Positions 47,320 to 55,882 of a DNA stretch of 64,000 nt are shown here, piece after piece. The stretch is from Nitrosomonadales bacterium (lineage in GTDB: Bacteria; Pseudomonadota; Gammaproteobacteria; Burkholderiales; SG8-39). Positions within the stretch are counted from its first letter, which is position 1. The number at the start of each line of letters is the position of its first letter. The stretch is taken from NCBI GenBank assembly GCA_005240145.1, contig SBAS01000019.1:1-64000 (forward strand), written 5' to 3'. The notes below the pieces were generated by a model that saw only the letters and a list, made by a program, of their open reading frames with translations, was not told where the DNA came from and did no database searches. Both the position numbers and the translations under genes were made by a program.

Positions 47320-48680
47320 CAGTGCGCCTCGCCGTTCTCGCCGCGCATCTCACCTGCCAGCGCCGCGACGACGCGCTCCATGCGCATGAAACGGGAGCCT
47401 TTGACGAGGATGGTTCTCATGGTTTTCAGATTTGCGGGAATTTCATTCCAGTCCTCGAAATGTTTTGCGCCGCTGCCGAACGCGGCGACGCTGTCCTTCG
47501 AAGCCGAACCAAATCCCAGCAATGCATGGATGCCTTTTTGCCTCGCGTACTTCCCCACCTCCGAGTGGAACTCGGGGCCCCGCGCGCCCACTTCACCCAT
47601 GTCGCCCAGGACCAGCGCCGTCGGGCCGGGACAGGAGGCGAGCACGTCGATCGCGGCGCGCACCGAATCCGGATTGGCGTTGTAGCTGTCGTCGATCAGG
47701 GTCGCGCCGGCGGTCGTGGTCTTCGGCTGCAGGCGGCCGGCGTAGGGCCGGAACGCGGCGAGGCCGGCGCCGATCGCGTCGGCCGGGACGCCGGCGGCAT
47801 GCGCGCAGGCCGCCGCCGCGAGCGCGTTGCGCACGTTGTGCAGACCGGGAATCGCGAGCCGCGCGCGCGCCTCGCCCGAGGGCGTGCTGAGGACGATTTC
47901 GCTCTCGAGCGGCTTGAGCACGTAGCGCGCCCTGACGTCACCCGCGCCAAGGCCGAATTCGACGCGCTTGCGCGCGCCCGCCTTCTGCCGGAACACGCCG
48001 GTCATCGCGTCTTCCGAGTTCAGCACGGCGATGCCGTCCGCGGGCAGCGCGTCGAACACGCTCGCGTTCTCGGCGGCCACCGCTTCGACCGACTGCATGA
48101 ATTCGAGGTGCTCGCGCTGCGCGTTGTTGACCAGCGCCATGGTCGGCCGCGCAATCTGCGCCAGCATGGCGATTTCACCCGGATGGTTCATGCCCAGTTC
48201 GACCGTGCAGTAGCGATGGCTCGCGCGAAGACCGAGCAGCGTGAGCGGCACGCCGATGTCGGTGTTCAGGTTGCCGTGCGTCGCCAGCGCGCCTGAGTCG
48301 CCGGCGTGGCGGCGCAGGATGGCGGCGAGCATCTCCTTGGTGGTGGTCTTGCCGTTCGAACCGGTGATGGCGATCAGCACGGGGGCGAAACGCATGCGCC
48401 AGTTCCGCCCCAGGCGCCCGAGCGCGCGTCTTGTGTCGTCGGTGACGAGCACCGGCAGCGGGGTTGGTCCGCAATACTTTTCGTCAACCAGTGCGGCGAC
48501 AGCGCCACGCGCCTTCGCTTGTGCCAGGAAATCATGACCGTCGAAATGCTCGCCGCGGATCGCGACGAATAGCTGCCCCTTATCAATGCTGCGGGTGTCA
48601 GTCGAGACACCGTCAAAGCGCAATTCACTCTTCGCGCTGTGCGCGTCCATGGCCACCACGGCTTCGGCGAGACTCATCAT
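47319..48680 (-). CDS. murF: UDP-N-acetylmuramoyl-tripeptide--D-alanyl-D-alanine ligase
   Basis: A 453-residue Mur ligase that attaches D-Ala-D-Ala. It shows [45 protein letters not shown] (P-loop), [42 protein letters not shown] and [12 protein letters not shown] 48680 (first of two) overlaps the murE stop (ATGA). Confidence 0.98.
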   Translation of the reverse strand: MMSLAEAVVAMDAHSAKSELRFDGVSTDTRSIDKGQLFVAIRGEHFDGHDFLAQAKARGAVAALVDEKYCGPTPLPVLVTDDTRRALGRLGRNWRMRFAPVLIAITGSNGKTTTKEMLAAILRRHAGDSGALATHGNLNTDIGVPLTLLGLRASHRYCTVELGMNHPGEIAMLAQIARPTMALVNNAQREHLEFMQSVEAVAAENASVFDALPADGIAVLNSEDAMTGVFRQKAGARKRVEFGLGAGDVRARYVLKPLESEIVLSTPSGEARARLAIPGLHNVRNALAAAACAHAAGVPADAIGAGLAAFRPYAGRLQPKTTTAGATLIDDSYNANPDSVRAAIDVLASCPGPTALVLGDMGEVGARGPEFHSEVGKYARQKGIHALLGFGSASKDSVAAFGSGAKHFEDWNEIPANLKTMRTILVKGSRFMRMERVVAALAGEMRGENGEAH

Positions 48681-50128
48681 CCATTCCCCCGACGGCCGAG
48701 CGCGGCGCTGGCGACCACGGCGTCGGAAAAAGGCTGCCGCTTGGCGCCGATCTCCTGAAACTGCTCGTGGCCCTTGCCGGCGATCAGCACCACGTCGGCA
48801 GGCGCCGCCGTCGCGATCACAGCCTCGATGGCTTTCGCGCGATCGGCTTCGATCTCGCACTTTCCGGCAATCCCCCGGCGGATCTCTTCGATGATCGCGA
48901 GCGGATCCTCGCTGCGCGGATTATCGGAAGTCAGCACGACGCGCTCGGCGCGCGCCGCAGCCACGCTGCCCATCACCGGCCGCTTCGCCTTGTCGCGTCC
49001 GCCGCCGGCGCCGAATACCGCGACCAGCCGCCCGCGGCGCGCCCGCGCCAGCGGCTGCAACGCCGAGAGCACCTGGTCCAGGGCATCCGGCGTATGCGCG
49101 TAATCGATCACCACCAGCGGCTGGTCCCCGATCCTCTGCATACGCCCCGGCACCTGCGGCAGCGCCTCGAGAAGGCGCACGGCGTCCTCGAACGCAATGC
49201 CCTTCGCCACCAGGCAGCCCAGCACGCCGAGCGCGTTGGCGACATTGAAGTGCCCGAGCTGGGGAATCGAAACCTCGGCGTCTCCCCACCCCGATTCTAT
49301 TTTTACCCGGTTATTTTTTTCAATTGTGGCGAAAAGAAAATCCGCAACGGGAAACGAAGATCCGGCTAGGCCGTAACCAATCGTCCTTACTCCGCGCGCC
49401 GCGGTGCGCTTCGCGAGCTGCGCGCCGAAAGGGTCGTCGAGGTTGAGCACCGCCGCGCCGAGTCCCGGCGATTCGAACAGGCGCGCCTTCGCCTCGGCGT
49501 AGGCGCCCAGCGTGCCGTGGTAGTCGAGGTGGTCGTGCGTCAGGTTGGTGAAGAGCGCGCAATCGAAAGCAACACCGTTGACGCGCCCCTGATCCAGGCC
49601 GTGCGAAGACACCTCCATCGCCACCGCGCTCGCACCGGCGGTCCTGAATTCCGCGAGCAGGCGATGCAGTTCGAGCGCCTCGGGCGTCGTGTTCTCGACC
49701 GGCGCCAGGTTCGGCCGGAAGCCTGAGCCCAGAGTGCCGACGACGCCCGTTTTGATGCTTTTCAGAGTCAGCAGGTGCGCAAGCCACTGCGCGCAGGAGG
49801 TCTTGCCGTTGGTGCCGGTGACGCCGCAGACCCACATGGACTCCGAAGGGCGGCCGTAGAACTCGTGCGCGAGGAAGCCCGCTTGCGCCTTGAGGTTCCT
49901 CACCCCGGTATTCGGCGTTTTCCAGCGCTCGTCCCAGGCAAAGTCCTCGCTTTCCCACAGGACCGCGGCGCAGCGCCGATCGATCGCCTGGGCGATGTGG
50001 CGCCGGCCGTCGGCGGCAGCGCCCGGCCAGGCAAAAAAAGCCGCGCCCGGAGCGGCACACCGGCTGTCGGAGGTGAGGCGTTCGATCACCGCTCCCTGGC
50101 GCGCGAGCAGCGCGAAGACGTTGTCAAT
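48677..50128 (-). CDS. murE: UDP-N-acetylmuramyl-tripeptide synthetase MurE with apparent AUU start
   Basis: About 483 residues; adds the diamino acid (meso-diaminopimelate expected) to UDP-MurNAc-L-Ala-D-Glu. It shows RLTSDSRCAAPGAAFFAWPG, VTGTNGKTSCAQWLAHLL, NTTPEALELHRLLAE, MEVSSHGLDQGRV, THDHLDYHGTLGAYAEAK and the DNPR motif (LTSDNPRSEDPLAIIEEI) that favours diaminopimelate. The frame has no ATG, GTG or TTG before its conserved N-terminus; ATT at 50128 has GGAG 8 nt upstream and shares a base with the ftsI stop. The nearest GTG, 50089, would lose 13 residues and has poor ribosome-site spacing. Confidence 0.95.
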   Translation of the reverse strand: MDNVFALLARQGAVIERLTSDSRCAAPGAAFFAWPGAAADGRRHIAQAIDRRCAAVLWESEDFAWDERWKTPNTGVRNLKAQAGFLAHEFYGRPSESMWVCGVTGTNGKTSCAQWLAHLLTLKSIKTGVVGTLGSGFRPNLAPVENTTPEALELHRLLAEFRTAGASAVAMEVSSHGLDQGRVNGVAFDCALFTNLTHDHLDYHGTLGAYAEAKARLFESPGLGAAVLNLDDPFGAQLAKRTAARGVRTIGYGLAGSSFPVADFLFATIEKNNRVKIESGWGDAEVSIPQLGHFNVANALGVLGCLVAKGIAFEDAVRLLEALPQVPGRMQRIGDQPLVVIDYAHTPDALDQVLSALQPLARARRGRLVAVFGAGGGRDKAKRPVMGSVAAARAERVVLTSDNPRSEDPLAIIEEIRRGIAGKCEIEADRAKAIEAVIATAAPADVVLIAGKGHEQFQEIGAKRQPFSDAVVASAALGRRGNG

Positions 50129-51867
50129 TACGTGTTCTCCTTTACCTCGTCGCCCTCGCCCGGCAGTTCGATCGGGGCGAGCGGCGCGTCGTGCGGGGCG
50201 CCCAGCAGGCGCAGCGCGCCCTGCATGACCTGGGAGAACACCGGCGCGGCGACCTGGCCGCCGTAGTACTGGCCGGCCGACGGTTCATCCACCATCACCG
50301 CGATCACCAGGCGCGGCGCGGACACCGGCGCGAAGCCGACGAACGAGGAGACATACTTGTGCGCCGCGTAGGCGCCGTTTTCCAGCTTGTGCGCGGTGCC
50401 GGTCTTGCCGCCCACGCGCCAGCCCACGACGCGCGCGCGCGGCGCGGTGCCACCGGGCTGCACCGCGGCTTCGAGCATGGCGCGCAGAGCGCGCGCCACC
50501 TCGGGCGAAAAGACGCGGGCGCCGGCGGCGGGTACGCCGGTCTTCACCAGCGACAGCGGCGCGAGCTCGCCGTCGCGCGCGAACACGGTGTAGGCGCGCG
50601 CGAGCTGGATCAGGCTCACCGAGATGCCGTGGCCGTAGGCCATGGTCGCCTGCTCCACCGGGCGCCAGGTCTTCGCCTCGCGCACGCGTCCGACCGCCTC
50701 GCCGGGAAAACCGAGCCGCGGCGCGGCGCCGAAGCCGACGCGCTTGAAAAGATCGTGCATTTCGTCGCGCGGCATCGCCAGCGCGATCTTGGCCGCGCCG
50801 ACATTGGACGATTTCTGGATCACCTGCGCCACCGTCATCGCGCCAGCCCCGCTTTTCTCCGCATGCGCGTCGTGGATCGTGTAGCGGCCGATGGTGAGCG
50901 TGCCGGGCGCGGTCTGGATCATGGTGTCGGGCGTGATCCTGCCGGTCTCGATGGCGAGGCCCACGGTGAACGGCTTCAGGGTCGAGCCCGGCTCGAAGCT
51001 GTCGGTCATGACGCGGTTGCGCAGCTGCGCGCCGGTCAGGCGGGCGCGGTTGTTCGGGTTGTAGGTGGGCAGGTTGGCGAGCGCGAGGACTTCGCCCGTA
51101 CGCACGTCGAGCACCACGATGGCGCCCGCCTTGGCCCGGTTCGCCTCCACCGACGACTTGAGCGCGCCGAAGGCGAGGTTCTGGATCTTGCCGTCGATGG
51201 ACAGGATGAGGTCGCGCCCGTCCTGCGCGGCGCGAATCGACTCGACGTCCTCGACGACACGGCCGAGCCGGTCCTTGATCACGCGGCGGCTGCCGGCAGC
51301 GCCCGCGAGCACCGCCTGCTGCGCGAGCTCGATGCCTTCCTGGCCGACGTCGTCGACGCCGGTGAAGCCGATCACGTGCGCCAGGGTCTCGCCGCCCGGG
51401 TAGTAGCGGCGGAATTCGTTCTGCTGGTGGATGCCCGGAATGCCCAGCTCGGCGATGCGCGCCGCGGTCTCGGGCGCGATCTGGCGCTTGAGGTAGACGA
51501 ACTCGCGCTCCGCGGACGAGAGCTTGCGCTCGAGCTCGCGCGCGTCCAGGGACAGCAGTCCGGCGAGGCTCTTCAGCTGCGCCGCGGTAACGCTCACGTC
51601 CTCCGGGATCGCCCACACCGATTTCACCGGCGTCGAGATGGCGAGCGCTTCGCCATTGCGGTCGACGACGCGGCCGCGCGTGGCCGGCACTTCGAGCACG
51701 CGCGAATAGCGCGCCTCGCCCTTGCCCTGCAGGAAGCTCGTGTTCATCGACTGCAAATAGACCGAGCGGCACGCCAGCACCAAGAAGGCGGCCAGGAGCA
51801 GCGCAACTGCCAGGCGCGCGCGCCATGCCGGCAGCCGCACCATCATCGGCACGCCGACGGCGCTCAC
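50128..51867 (-). CDS. ftsI: septal peptidoglycan transpeptidase FtsI (PBP3)
   Basis: A 579-residue class B penicillin-binding protein. It has a transmembrane helix near residues 15-36, the dimerisation/pedestal region (TRGRVVDRNGEALAIS) and the transpeptidase domain with Ser295-x-x-Lys298 (GSTLKP), SSN at 353-355 and KTGTA at 488-492. It cross-links septal wall with FtsW. GTG 51867 overlaps ftsL (GTGA). Confidence 0.98.
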   Translation of the reverse strand: MSAVGVPMMVRLPAWRARLAVALLLAAFLVLACRSVYLQSMNTSFLQGKGEARYSRVLEVPATRGRVVDRNGEALAISTPVKSVWAIPEDVSVTAAQLKSLAGLLSLDARELERKLSSAEREFVYLKRQIAPETAARIAELGIPGIHQQNEFRRYYPGGETLAHVIGFTGVDDVGQEGIELAQQAVLAGAAGSRRVIKDRLGRVVEDVESIRAAQDGRDLILSIDGKIQNLAFGALKSSVEANRAKAGAIVVLDVRTGEVLALANLPTYNPNNRARLTGAQLRNRVMTDSFEPGSTLKPFTVGLAIETGRITPDTMIQTAPGTLTIGRYTIHDAHAEKSGAGAMTVAQVIQKSSNVGAAKIALAMPRDEMHDLFKRVGFGAAPRLGFPGEAVGRVREAKTWRPVEQATMAYGHGISVSLIQLARAYTVFARDGELAPLSLVKTGVPAAGARVFSPEVARALRAMLEAAVQPGGTAPRARVVGWRVGGKTGTAHKLENGAYAAHKYVSSFVGFAPVSAPRLVIAVMVDEPSAGQYYGGQVAAPVFSQVMQGALRLLGAPHDAPLAPIELPGEGDEVKENT

Positions 51868-52142
51868 GGCCTGGGCTCGCCCTTGAGCTCGACCATCCTC
51901 ACGCGGCGCGGGTCCGGCGCGCGCATGCCGAGCGCGCCGGTGGCGATCTTCTCGACGCGCGAGTGCAGGCCCCAGGTGCCCGCCTCGAGCTGCAGCTGGC
52001 CGAACTCGATGTCAAGCGCACGGGCGCGTTCCTGCTCGCGCTCGAGCTCGGTGAACAGCTTGCGCGACTCGTGACGAGAGGTGACGAGCCCGAGCGCGCA
52101 GACGATGAGAACCAGGAGGAGGAGGAGGTTCAGCTTCGCCAC
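51864..52142 (-). CDS. ftsL: cell division protein FtsL
   Basis: A 92-residue single-pass protein: a hydrophobic helix at about residues 4-20, then a heptad-like region ([32 protein letters not shown]) that would pair with FtsB, and a short conserved tail. GTG 52142 overlaps rsmH by 13 nt. Identity rests on size, topology and the rsmH-ftsL-ftsI order. Confidence 0.93.
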   Translation of the reverse strand: MAKLNLLLLLVLIVCALGLVTSRHESRKLFTELEREQERARALDIEFGQLQLEAGTWGLHSRVEKIATGALGMRAPDPRRVRMVELKGEPRP

Positions 52143-53149
52143 GCGTCGGGCCCGTGTTCGGTTAATGCGCGATTCAAGACCGCTGGATCCAGTGCTGCCG
52201 TGCTGCGCTCGGCCGCACGCAGGGTTGCGCTGCGGGCGCGCGGATTGGCCGCGATTTCCGCCGCCGAAGCGCGCAGCGCCTTGCCCACGATTCTGAGCGG
52301 CGCTTGTGGCAGATCGCGGGCGCGAATCGGCAAATCTGCGGGCAGGCCGTCGGTGGCGACCCCGCGCAGGAAGCGCTTCACGAGGCGGTCCTCGAGCGAA
52401 TGGAAGGCGATCACCACCAGCCTCCCGCCGGCAGCGAGACGCGCGGTGGCCTGGGGCAGCATCAGCGCGATCTCCTCAAGCTCCCGATTGACGAGAATCC
52501 GTAGAGCCTGAAAGGTGCGCGTCGCCGGATCCTTGCCGGCCTCGCGCCGTGTTTCCCGTTTGCGGACCGCCGCAGCCACGACAGCGGCAAGTTGCTCGGT
52601 GCGGAGGATTGGTTCGCGTGCCCGAGCAGCAACAATCGCCTTTGCAACCTGTTTAGCAAACCGTTCTTCCCCATAGCTAGCGATTGCCTCCCGGATTTGT
52701 TGTTCTGTGGCGCTGGCCAGCCAGTCCGCGGCGCCGGCACCACGGCTCGGATCCATGCGCATGTCGAGCGGTCCGTCGGCGCGGAACGAGAAGCCGCGCG
52801 CCGGGTCGTCGACCTGTGGCGACGACAGGCCGAGGTCCGCGAGCACGCCGTCCACCAGGCCCGTGCCGCTGCCCTTCAGGCGCGCGTCGAGCACCCACGC
52901 GAGCTCGCTGAACGGCGCATGGTCGATGCTGAAGCGCGGATCGGTGATGGCGCGCGCCGCCTCGACTGCCTGTGGATCCCGGTCCAGCGCGATGAGCCGG
53001 CCCGTGGGAGCGAGGCGCTGCAGGATCGCGCGGCTGTGGCCGCCGCGGCCGAAAGTGCAATCGACGTAGGTGCCCTCGGCCCGCACGGCAAGCGAGGTCA
53101 CCGCCTCTTCGAGAAGTACCGCGCGATGAGCAGGCTGCGGTGCGCTCAT
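52130..53149 (-). CDS. rsmH: 16S rRNA (cytosine1402-N4)-methyltransferase RsmH
   Basis: A 339-residue SAM methyltransferase (MraW) acting on the P-site region of 16S rRNA. It shows [27 protein letters not shown] (SAM site), [53 protein letters not shown] and [16 protein letters not shown] 53149 lies 15 nt downstream of mraZ. Confidence 0.98.
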   Translation of the reverse strand: MSAPQPAHRAVLLEEAVTSLAVRAEGTYVDCTFGRGGHSRAILQRLAPTGRLIALDRDPQAVEAARAITDPRFSIDHAPFSELAWVLDARLKGSGTGLVDGVLADLGLSSPQVDDPARGFSFRADGPLDMRMDPSRGAGAADWLASATEQQIREAIASYGEERFAKQVAKAIVAARAREPILRTEQLAAVVAAAVRKRETRREAGKDPATRTFQALRILVNRELEEIALMLPQATARLAAGGRLVVIAFHSLEDRLVKRFLRGVATDGLPADLPIRARDLPQAPLRIVGKALRASAAEIAANPRARSATLRAAERSTAALDPAVLNRALTEHGPDAWRS

Positions 53150-53164
53150 CGCCCGCGCCTGCCG

Positions 53165-53623
53165 TCACAGCGAGAAATTTTCCGCGCCCGGCGGCAACGA
53201 GCCGGAACCGGATAGCGCGGCGGCGTACCTCGCGTTCCACACGCCCGGATCCCAGAGCTCGAAGTAGTGGCTTTGCCCGACCAGCATGGCCTCGCGCTCG
53301 AGCTTGGCGTGCATGCGCAAGGCGCTGGAGACGAGCACGCGGCCCGAGGCGTCCGGGGTGGTGTGTTCCTCGAAGCCGAGCAGCAGGCGCTTCCACCAGC
53401 TCGCCTGCGGGTGGAAGCTGGGAAATTTCTCCACCTGGGTGCGCACGCGCTCCCAGGCCGATTCCGGATAGATGAGCGCGCAGCCCTCCGGGTGCGCGCT
53501 GAGCACGAGCGTCTTGCTCACCGCGACCAGGGCATCGCGGTGCCGCGTCGGAATGGCGAGCCTGCCCTTGGCGTCGAGCGTAAGGACAGTTGCGCCGTGG
53601 AACGTACCGACAGTGCCGCCCAT
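53165..53623 (-). CDS. mraZ: transcriptional regulator MraZ
   Basis: A 152-residue protein with two AbrB-like MraZ halves: GATVLTLDAKGRLAIPTRHRD and TPDASGRVLVSSALRMHAKLE, each holding the family DxxGR pattern. MraZ assembles as a ring and represses the dcw promoter, binding 10-bp-spaced repeats, which are present upstream here. The ATG is at 53623. Its ribosome-binding region is unusual: a run of nine G residues stands where a Shine-Dalgarno is expected. Confidence 0.97.
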   Translation of the reverse strand: MGGTVGTFHGATVLTLDAKGRLAIPTRHRDALVAVSKTLVLSAHPEGCALIYPESAWERVRTQVEKFPSFHPQASWWKRLLLGFEEHTTPDASGRVLVSSALRMHAKLEREAMLVGQSHYFELWDPGVWNARYAAALSGSGSLPPGAENFSL

Positions 53624-53631
53624 CTTTTCTG

Positions 53632-53640
53632 CCCCCCCCC
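53632..53640 (-). repeat. poly-G9 tract in the mraZ ribosome-binding region
   Basis: Nine consecutive C residues on the plus strand give G9 on the mraZ message, eight bases before the ATG. A G run can pair with the anti-Shine-Dalgarno CCUCC through G-U wobble, so it may serve as the ribosome site. Homopolymers of this length are prone to slippage. Confidence 0.6.
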
Positions 53641-53673
53641 ACTCGTCCTGCTCAGAGCTCAGTTTCCGGCATT

Positions 53674-53703
53674 TTTAAGCCACTTTTTTCTACGTTTTCC
53701 CAC
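53674..53703 (-). promoter_or_regulatory. MraZ box: three 10-bp-spaced repeats
   Basis: Read on the minus strand from 53703: GTGGGAAAAC, GTAGAAAAAA, GTGGCTTAAA. This fits the known TGGGN repeats with 5-nt spacers bound by MraZ (TGGGA, TAGAA, TGGCT). The array begins next to the -10 and covers the expected transcription start, suited to autorepression of the dcw operon. Confidence 0.75.
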
Positions 53704-53731
53704 TTTAATCCGAAAGACCTAGGAAGGTCAA
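53704..53731 (-). promoter_or_regulatory. dcw operon promoter (Pmra)
   Basis: The minus strand reads TTGACC (53731-53726), 16 nt, then ATTAAA (53709-53704), immediately upstream of the MraZ repeats and about 80 nt before mraZ. The -35 is close to consensus and the -10 moderate. Confidence 0.55.
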
Positions 53732-53749
53732 GCTGTCTAACCGAATTTC

Positions 53750-53905
53750 CCTAGCCGAGACAACCACTTAGGGAAATTATCGGGGACAACTTTTAGATTT
53801 TAATTATTATTCATTATCAATAAGTTAGCAAATTTATTCAATGTAATTTATCAGTTGTCAGTGGTTACTCACGGCAAAGGCCGAAAAACCCTTTGAGGCG
53901 ATAAT
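53750..53905 (+). promoter_or_regulatory. AT-rich divergent intergenic region before the CoA-transferase genes
   Basis: A markedly AT-rich stretch (densest at 53790-53860, for example TTTAATTATTATTCATTATC) separates mraZ from the CoA-transferase operon. It probably holds the latter's promoter and could be intrinsically curved or bound by nucleoid proteins. Several TA-rich hexamers make an exact promoter assignment unsafe. No gene is visible in it. Confidence 0.4.
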
Positions 53906-53914
53906 TTGCACCCC

Positions 53915-54577
53915 ATGATCAATAAAATCCTCGCCGCGCCGGCCGCCGCGCTGGCCGATGTGCGCGATGGCGCGACGGTGATGATCGGCGGCTTCGGCAA
54001 TGCGGGGATGCCCGCCGAACTGATCGATTGCCTGATCGCGCAGGGCGCGAAGGACCTCACCGTGGTGAACAACAACGCGGGCAATGCCGATAGCGGGCTC
54101 GCGGCGCTGATCGGCGCCGGCCGCGTGCGCAAGATCCTCTGCTCGTTTCCGCGCCAGACCGATTCCTGGCACTTCGACCGGCTCTATCGCGCCGGCAAAC
54201 TCGAGCTCGAACTGGTTCCGCAGGGCACGCTCGCCGAGCGCATCCGCGCCGCCGGCGCGGGCGTTGGCGCCTTTTTCACGCCCACCGCCTTCGGCACGCG
54301 CCTGGCCGAGGGCAAGGAAACGCGCCACATCAACGGCCGCGATTACGTGCTCGAGTACCCGATCTACGCCGACTACGCTCTGCTCAAGGCGGACCGTGCC
54401 GACCGCTGGGGCAACCTCACCTACCGCAAGACGGCGCGCAATTTCGCGCCCATCATGGCCGCGGCGGCGAAATGCACCGTGGTGCAGGTGCGCGAGACCG
54501 TCGAGCTCGGCCAGATCGACCCCGAGCACGTGGTGACGCCGGGAATATTCGTCAACCGCGTAATAAAGGTCCTCTGA
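53915..54577 (+). CDS. 3-oxoacid CoA-transferase, subunit A
   Basis: A 220-residue family I CoA-transferase alpha subunit: VRDGATVMIGGFGNAGMPAELID (the glycine-rich CoA site), VNNNAGNADSGLAALIGAGRVRKI, FFTPTAFGTRLAEGKE, ALLKADRADRWGNLTYRKTARNFAPIMAAAA. It resembles PcaI (3-oxoadipate) and ScoA-type enzymes, which cannot be separated by eye. ATG 53915 matches the family start; TTG 53906 has better-placed GAGG and would add three residues. It overlaps subunit B (TGATG). Confidence 0.92.
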   Translation: MINKILAAPAAALADVRDGATVMIGGFGNAGMPAELIDCLIAQGAKDLTVVNNNAGNADSGLAALIGAGRVRKILCSFPRQTDSWHFDRLYRAGKLELELVPQGTLAERIRAAGAGVGAFFTPTAFGTRLAEGKETRHINGRDYVLEYPIYADYALLKADRADRWGNLTYRKTARNFAPIMAAAAKCTVVQVRETVELGQIDPEHVVTPGIFVNRVIKVL

Positions 54578-55227
54578 TGAAGCGCCTTGACCGCAACCAG
54601 ATCGCCGCGCGCGTGGCGCGCGACATCCCCGAGGGCGCCTATGTGAACCTGGGCATCGGCCTGCCCACGCTGGTGGCGAGCCACCTGCCGCAGGACCGCG
54701 AGGTCATCATCCACAGCGAGAACGGCATCCTCGGCCTCGGCCCGAAGCCCGCGCCCGGCCAGGAAGACGAGGACCTGATCGATGCCGGCAAGGCGCCGGC
54801 GACGATCCTCACGGGCGGCGCGTACTTCCACCATGCCGACAGCTTCGCCATGATCCGCGGCGGCCACATCGACATCTGCGTGCTGGGTGCTTTCCAGGTC
54901 TCCGCCGCGGGCGACATCGCTAACTGGCACACGGGGGAAGCCGACGCGATTCCGGCCGTGGGCGGCGCCATGGACCTCGCCGCGGGCGCGAAACAGGTGT
55001 TCGTCACCATGGAACACCTCACCAAGCAGGGCGAGAGCAAGGTCGTCGAGCGTTGCAGCTACCCGCTCACCGGCTTGCGCTGCGTGACGCGGATCTATAC
55101 CGATCTCGCGGTCATCGACGTCAAGTCCGACGGCCTGCACCTGGTGGAGATCGTCGCCGAGGGCCTGTCCTTCGACGAGCTGCAGCGCCTCAATGGCGTG
55201 GCGCTGAAGTACCGCGCCGCGGCCTAG
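54577..55227 (+). CDS. 3-oxoacid CoA-transferase, subunit B
   Basis: A 216-residue beta subunit carrying the catalytic glutamate in HSENGILGLGP. Other markers are IPEGAYVNLGIGLPTLVA, GGHIDICVLGAFQVSAAGDIANW and GGAMDLAAGAKQVFVTMEHL. With subunit A it moves CoA from succinyl-CoA to a 3-oxoacid; 3-oxoadipate and acetoacetate are both possible. No thiolase is adjacent to decide between them. Confidence 0.93.
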   Translation: MKRLDRNQIAARVARDIPEGAYVNLGIGLPTLVASHLPQDREVIIHSENGILGLGPKPAPGQEDEDLIDAGKAPATILTGGAYFHHADSFAMIRGGHIDICVLGAFQVSAAGDIANWHTGEADAIPAVGGAMDLAAGAKQVFVTMEHLTKQGESKVVERCSYPLTGLRCVTRIYTDLAVIDVKSDGLHLVEIVAEGLSFDELQRLNGVALKYRAAA

Positions 55228-55273
55228 AAATCAGGGACAGACCACGTTTTCTCCCGGCGAGGCTCTAGACCGG

Positions 55274-55882
55274 CTATTTGCCCTCGAGGATCAGCGAGAT
55301 GCGCCGCCGGTAGCGTTGCGCCGCGGCACGATCACCGGCAGCCTCGCTGCGCCTCACCTCCACTTCCAGCCACGCCAGCAACGGCCGGTGCCAGCCCTGC
55401 GCTGAAGCGGCGTCGATTGCTGCTGCGATCTGCGTCGGCGTGACCTTACCCGCACGCATCGCGACTCCCGAACCTACAAGACGCGACAGCGGCTCATCGC
55501 TGGCGGCGCGCTCGCGCTTGCCGGCAAGAAAGTCGGCGTAGGCGACCTCTTCCGCCCCGGCGTCGGCGCGCAGCTTTTCGAACGCAGGACAGTCGTCGAA
55601 CTCTAGGCTCGCGGTGCGCGCGGCACAACGCAGGAGCTCGGTGCGCGCCAGCAGGTCGGCGCGCCCGGTCTTGCGGATCTCCGCTTTCGCCAGGGAAAAC
55701 TCGACCTCGGCGAGGTTCGTATTGCCTTCGAGGTAATGCTTCTGGAACGCCGCAAGCGACGCCGCCGCGCCAAGCTGCCAGTCGGGGGGCGGCGAGCCGC
55801 TGGCACAGGACGCAACCAGGATGGCTGCGAGCGGCACCATGCACGCTCCGAAAAACGTGGACTGTCCCTGTTTTCGGGTCAT
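55274..55882 (-). CDS. lipoprotein linked to an Mla-type transport operon
   Basis: A 202-residue protein with a lipoprotein signal: ACMVPLAAILVASC gives a lipobox with Cys at about residue 26. The mature part is alpha-helical with repeat-like segments (AAFQKHYLEGNTNLAEVEFSLAKAEI, RAAAQRYRRRISLILEGK) and two spare cysteines. I do not recognise a named family. ATG 55882 overlaps the MCE gene stop (ATGA), so it probably works with the MlaE/MlaD pair as an outer-membrane-side partner. Confidence 0.75.
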   Translation of the reverse strand: MTRKQGQSTFFGACMVPLAAILVASCASGSPPPDWQLGAAASLAAFQKHYLEGNTNLAEVEFSLAKAEIRKTGRADLLARTELLRCAARTASLEFDDCPAFEKLRADAGAEEVAYADFLAGKRERAASDEPLSRLVGSGVAMRAGKVTPTQIAAAIDAASAQGWHRPLLAWLEVEVRRSEAAGDRAAAQRYRRRISLILEGK

